DNA of 6,446 nucleotides from WJMT01 sp041686095 (GTDB lineage: Bacteria > Acidobacteriota > Aminicenantia > Aminicenantales > Aminicenantaceae): contig JAWLEN010000126.1 of the NCBI GenBank assembly GCA_041686095.1, positions 1 through 6,446 on the forward strand, in the 5' to 3' direction. The notes beneath the pieces are model-generated. The model worked only from the letters and a program-made list of their open reading frames with translations, made no database searches and had not been told where the DNA came from. The stretch's first letter is position 1. Each line of letters opens with the position of its first letter. Below are positions 5,995 through 6,446 of this stretch, one piece after another. A program made the translations under genes and the position numbers.

Positions 5995-6014
5995 TACCGT
6001 CATACCTGTTTACC
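5986..6014 (+). repeat. Dispersed 29-bp intergenic repeat, copy 2
   Basis: Identical to 2048-2076 and in the same orientation, about 3.9 kb away. The three TACC tetramers start at 5995, 6003 and 6011. A T-rich tract (6017-6024 and beyond) follows. It lies between the divergent starts of zupT and the gene at 6126, 111 bp before the latter's ATG. Confidence 0.85.
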
Positions 6015-6110
6015 AATTTTTTTTCTCTTCCCATTATCCTTTTCTTTTGTTTCTTAAAAAAATAAAATATGGTAAATAAATAAACCGGACCCAATTTAAA
6101 CAAAGGAAAA

Positions 6111-6117
6111 AGAGGAG
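6111..6117 (+). promoter_or_regulatory. Ribosome binding site of the C45-type gene
   Basis: AGAGGAG lies 8 nt before ATG 6126 and supports that start. No convincing -35/-10 pair was found in the AT-rich 6015-6110 interval. Confidence 0.75.
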
Positions 6118-6125
6118 AACATTCA

Positions 6126-6446
6126 ATGAAATATCTTAAAAAATCAGCTATTACGGGCGTTTTATTCTTTACTGTCCTGCTCTTGCTTTATCCCAACTCA
6201 GAACCCACAGCTTCCCCCTCCCAGGAAGTCCTGCCCCCCAGTATCCTGCCGGTGGTGATTTTATCCGGCTCAGACTATGACATGGGATTCCAGTACGGAG
6301 AACAAGTGGGTGCTTTTATCGAAAAAACCAAGCAGGAAAAATGGGCTTCCGCTTTAGAGACCTACACCAAAGAGGAAGTGATCCGAGCCCTTAAAGCCAA
6401 CCAGCACTACATCCAAAAATACACTCCCGAGTGGATCGAAACCATG
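6126..6446 (+). CDS. Secreted C45-type autoproteolytic acyltransferase/hydrolase, N-terminal part, cut by the window edge
   Basis: An open frame of 107 codons runs off the end of the window without a stop. The start is supported by AGAGGAG 8 nt upstream. Residues 1-22 form a signal peptide or membrane anchor (basic MKYLKK, then a hydrophobic GVLFFTVLLLLY), followed by a Ser/Pro-rich linker. The segment ILSGSDYDMGFQYGEQVGAF (45-64) matches the early motif GSxxxxGxQYGxQ of the acyl-CoA:6-aminopenicillanate acyltransferase-like group (peptidase C45, Ntn-hydrolase fold). These enzymes are made as precursors that cleave themselves to expose an N-terminal Cys; that residue would lie beyond the window. 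The sequence then continues with long charged helices (65-105). The family call rests on this one motif and the architecture, and the substrate cannot be inferred. Confidence 0.7.
   Translation, partial: MKYLKKSAITGVLFFTVLLLLYPNSEPTASPSQEVLPPSILPVVILSGSDYDMGFQYGEQVGAFIEKTKQEKWASALETYTKEEVIRALKANQHYIQKYTPEWIETM

Overview
The window is a piece of bacterial chromosome from a draft assembly; a run of exactly 100 N marks a scaffold join. Clear Shine-Dalgarno sites, sigma70-type promoter hexamers and lone or loosely spaced genes indicate a bacterium of moderate GC content. No sequence here fixes the phylum. A six-bladed beta-propeller (NHL-like) fragment, a serine hydrolase with a C-terminal accessory domain and a C45-type acyltransferase precursor together resemble uncultured lineages such as Candidatus Aminicenantes or Acidobacteria-related groups. 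That is a tentative guess from gene style, not a placement.

Layout. Positions 1-384 hold the C-terminal part of a short-chain dehydrogenase/reductase. Positions 491-1954 encode an exported beta-lactamase-family serine hydrolase. A 400-bp gene-free stretch (1955-2354) carries one copy of a dispersed 29-bp repeat, a near-consensus promoter and a paired direct repeat overlapping that promoter. It leads into a complete clade-3-type haem catalase (2355-3809), which is visibly richer in G+C than its neighbours. A strong hairpin follows the catalase. Next comes a 200-residue protein (3999-4601) with a transglutaminase-like Cys/His/Asp arrangement. The scaffold gap (4623-4722) is followed by a 41-residue propeller remnant that stops early (4723-4848). 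On the minus strand lies a ZupT-like ZIP metal transporter (4971-5876). A divergent intergenic region (5877-6125) holds the second copy of the 29-bp repeat, and the window ends in the N-terminal part of a C45-type secreted hydrolase/acyltransferase (6126 to the edge).

The genes do not form an obvious pathway or operon. Intergenic gaps are about 100-400 bp and most genes look like single transcription units. Catalase handles hydrogen peroxide, ZupT imports divalent metal, and two exported hydrolases act outside the cytoplasm; any functional link between them would be speculation. I found no convincing new multi-gene system. The most interesting signals are non-coding: the 29-bp repeat with three TACC tetramers at 8-bp phasing, found in two intergenic regions, and the direct repeat placed across the catalase promoter.
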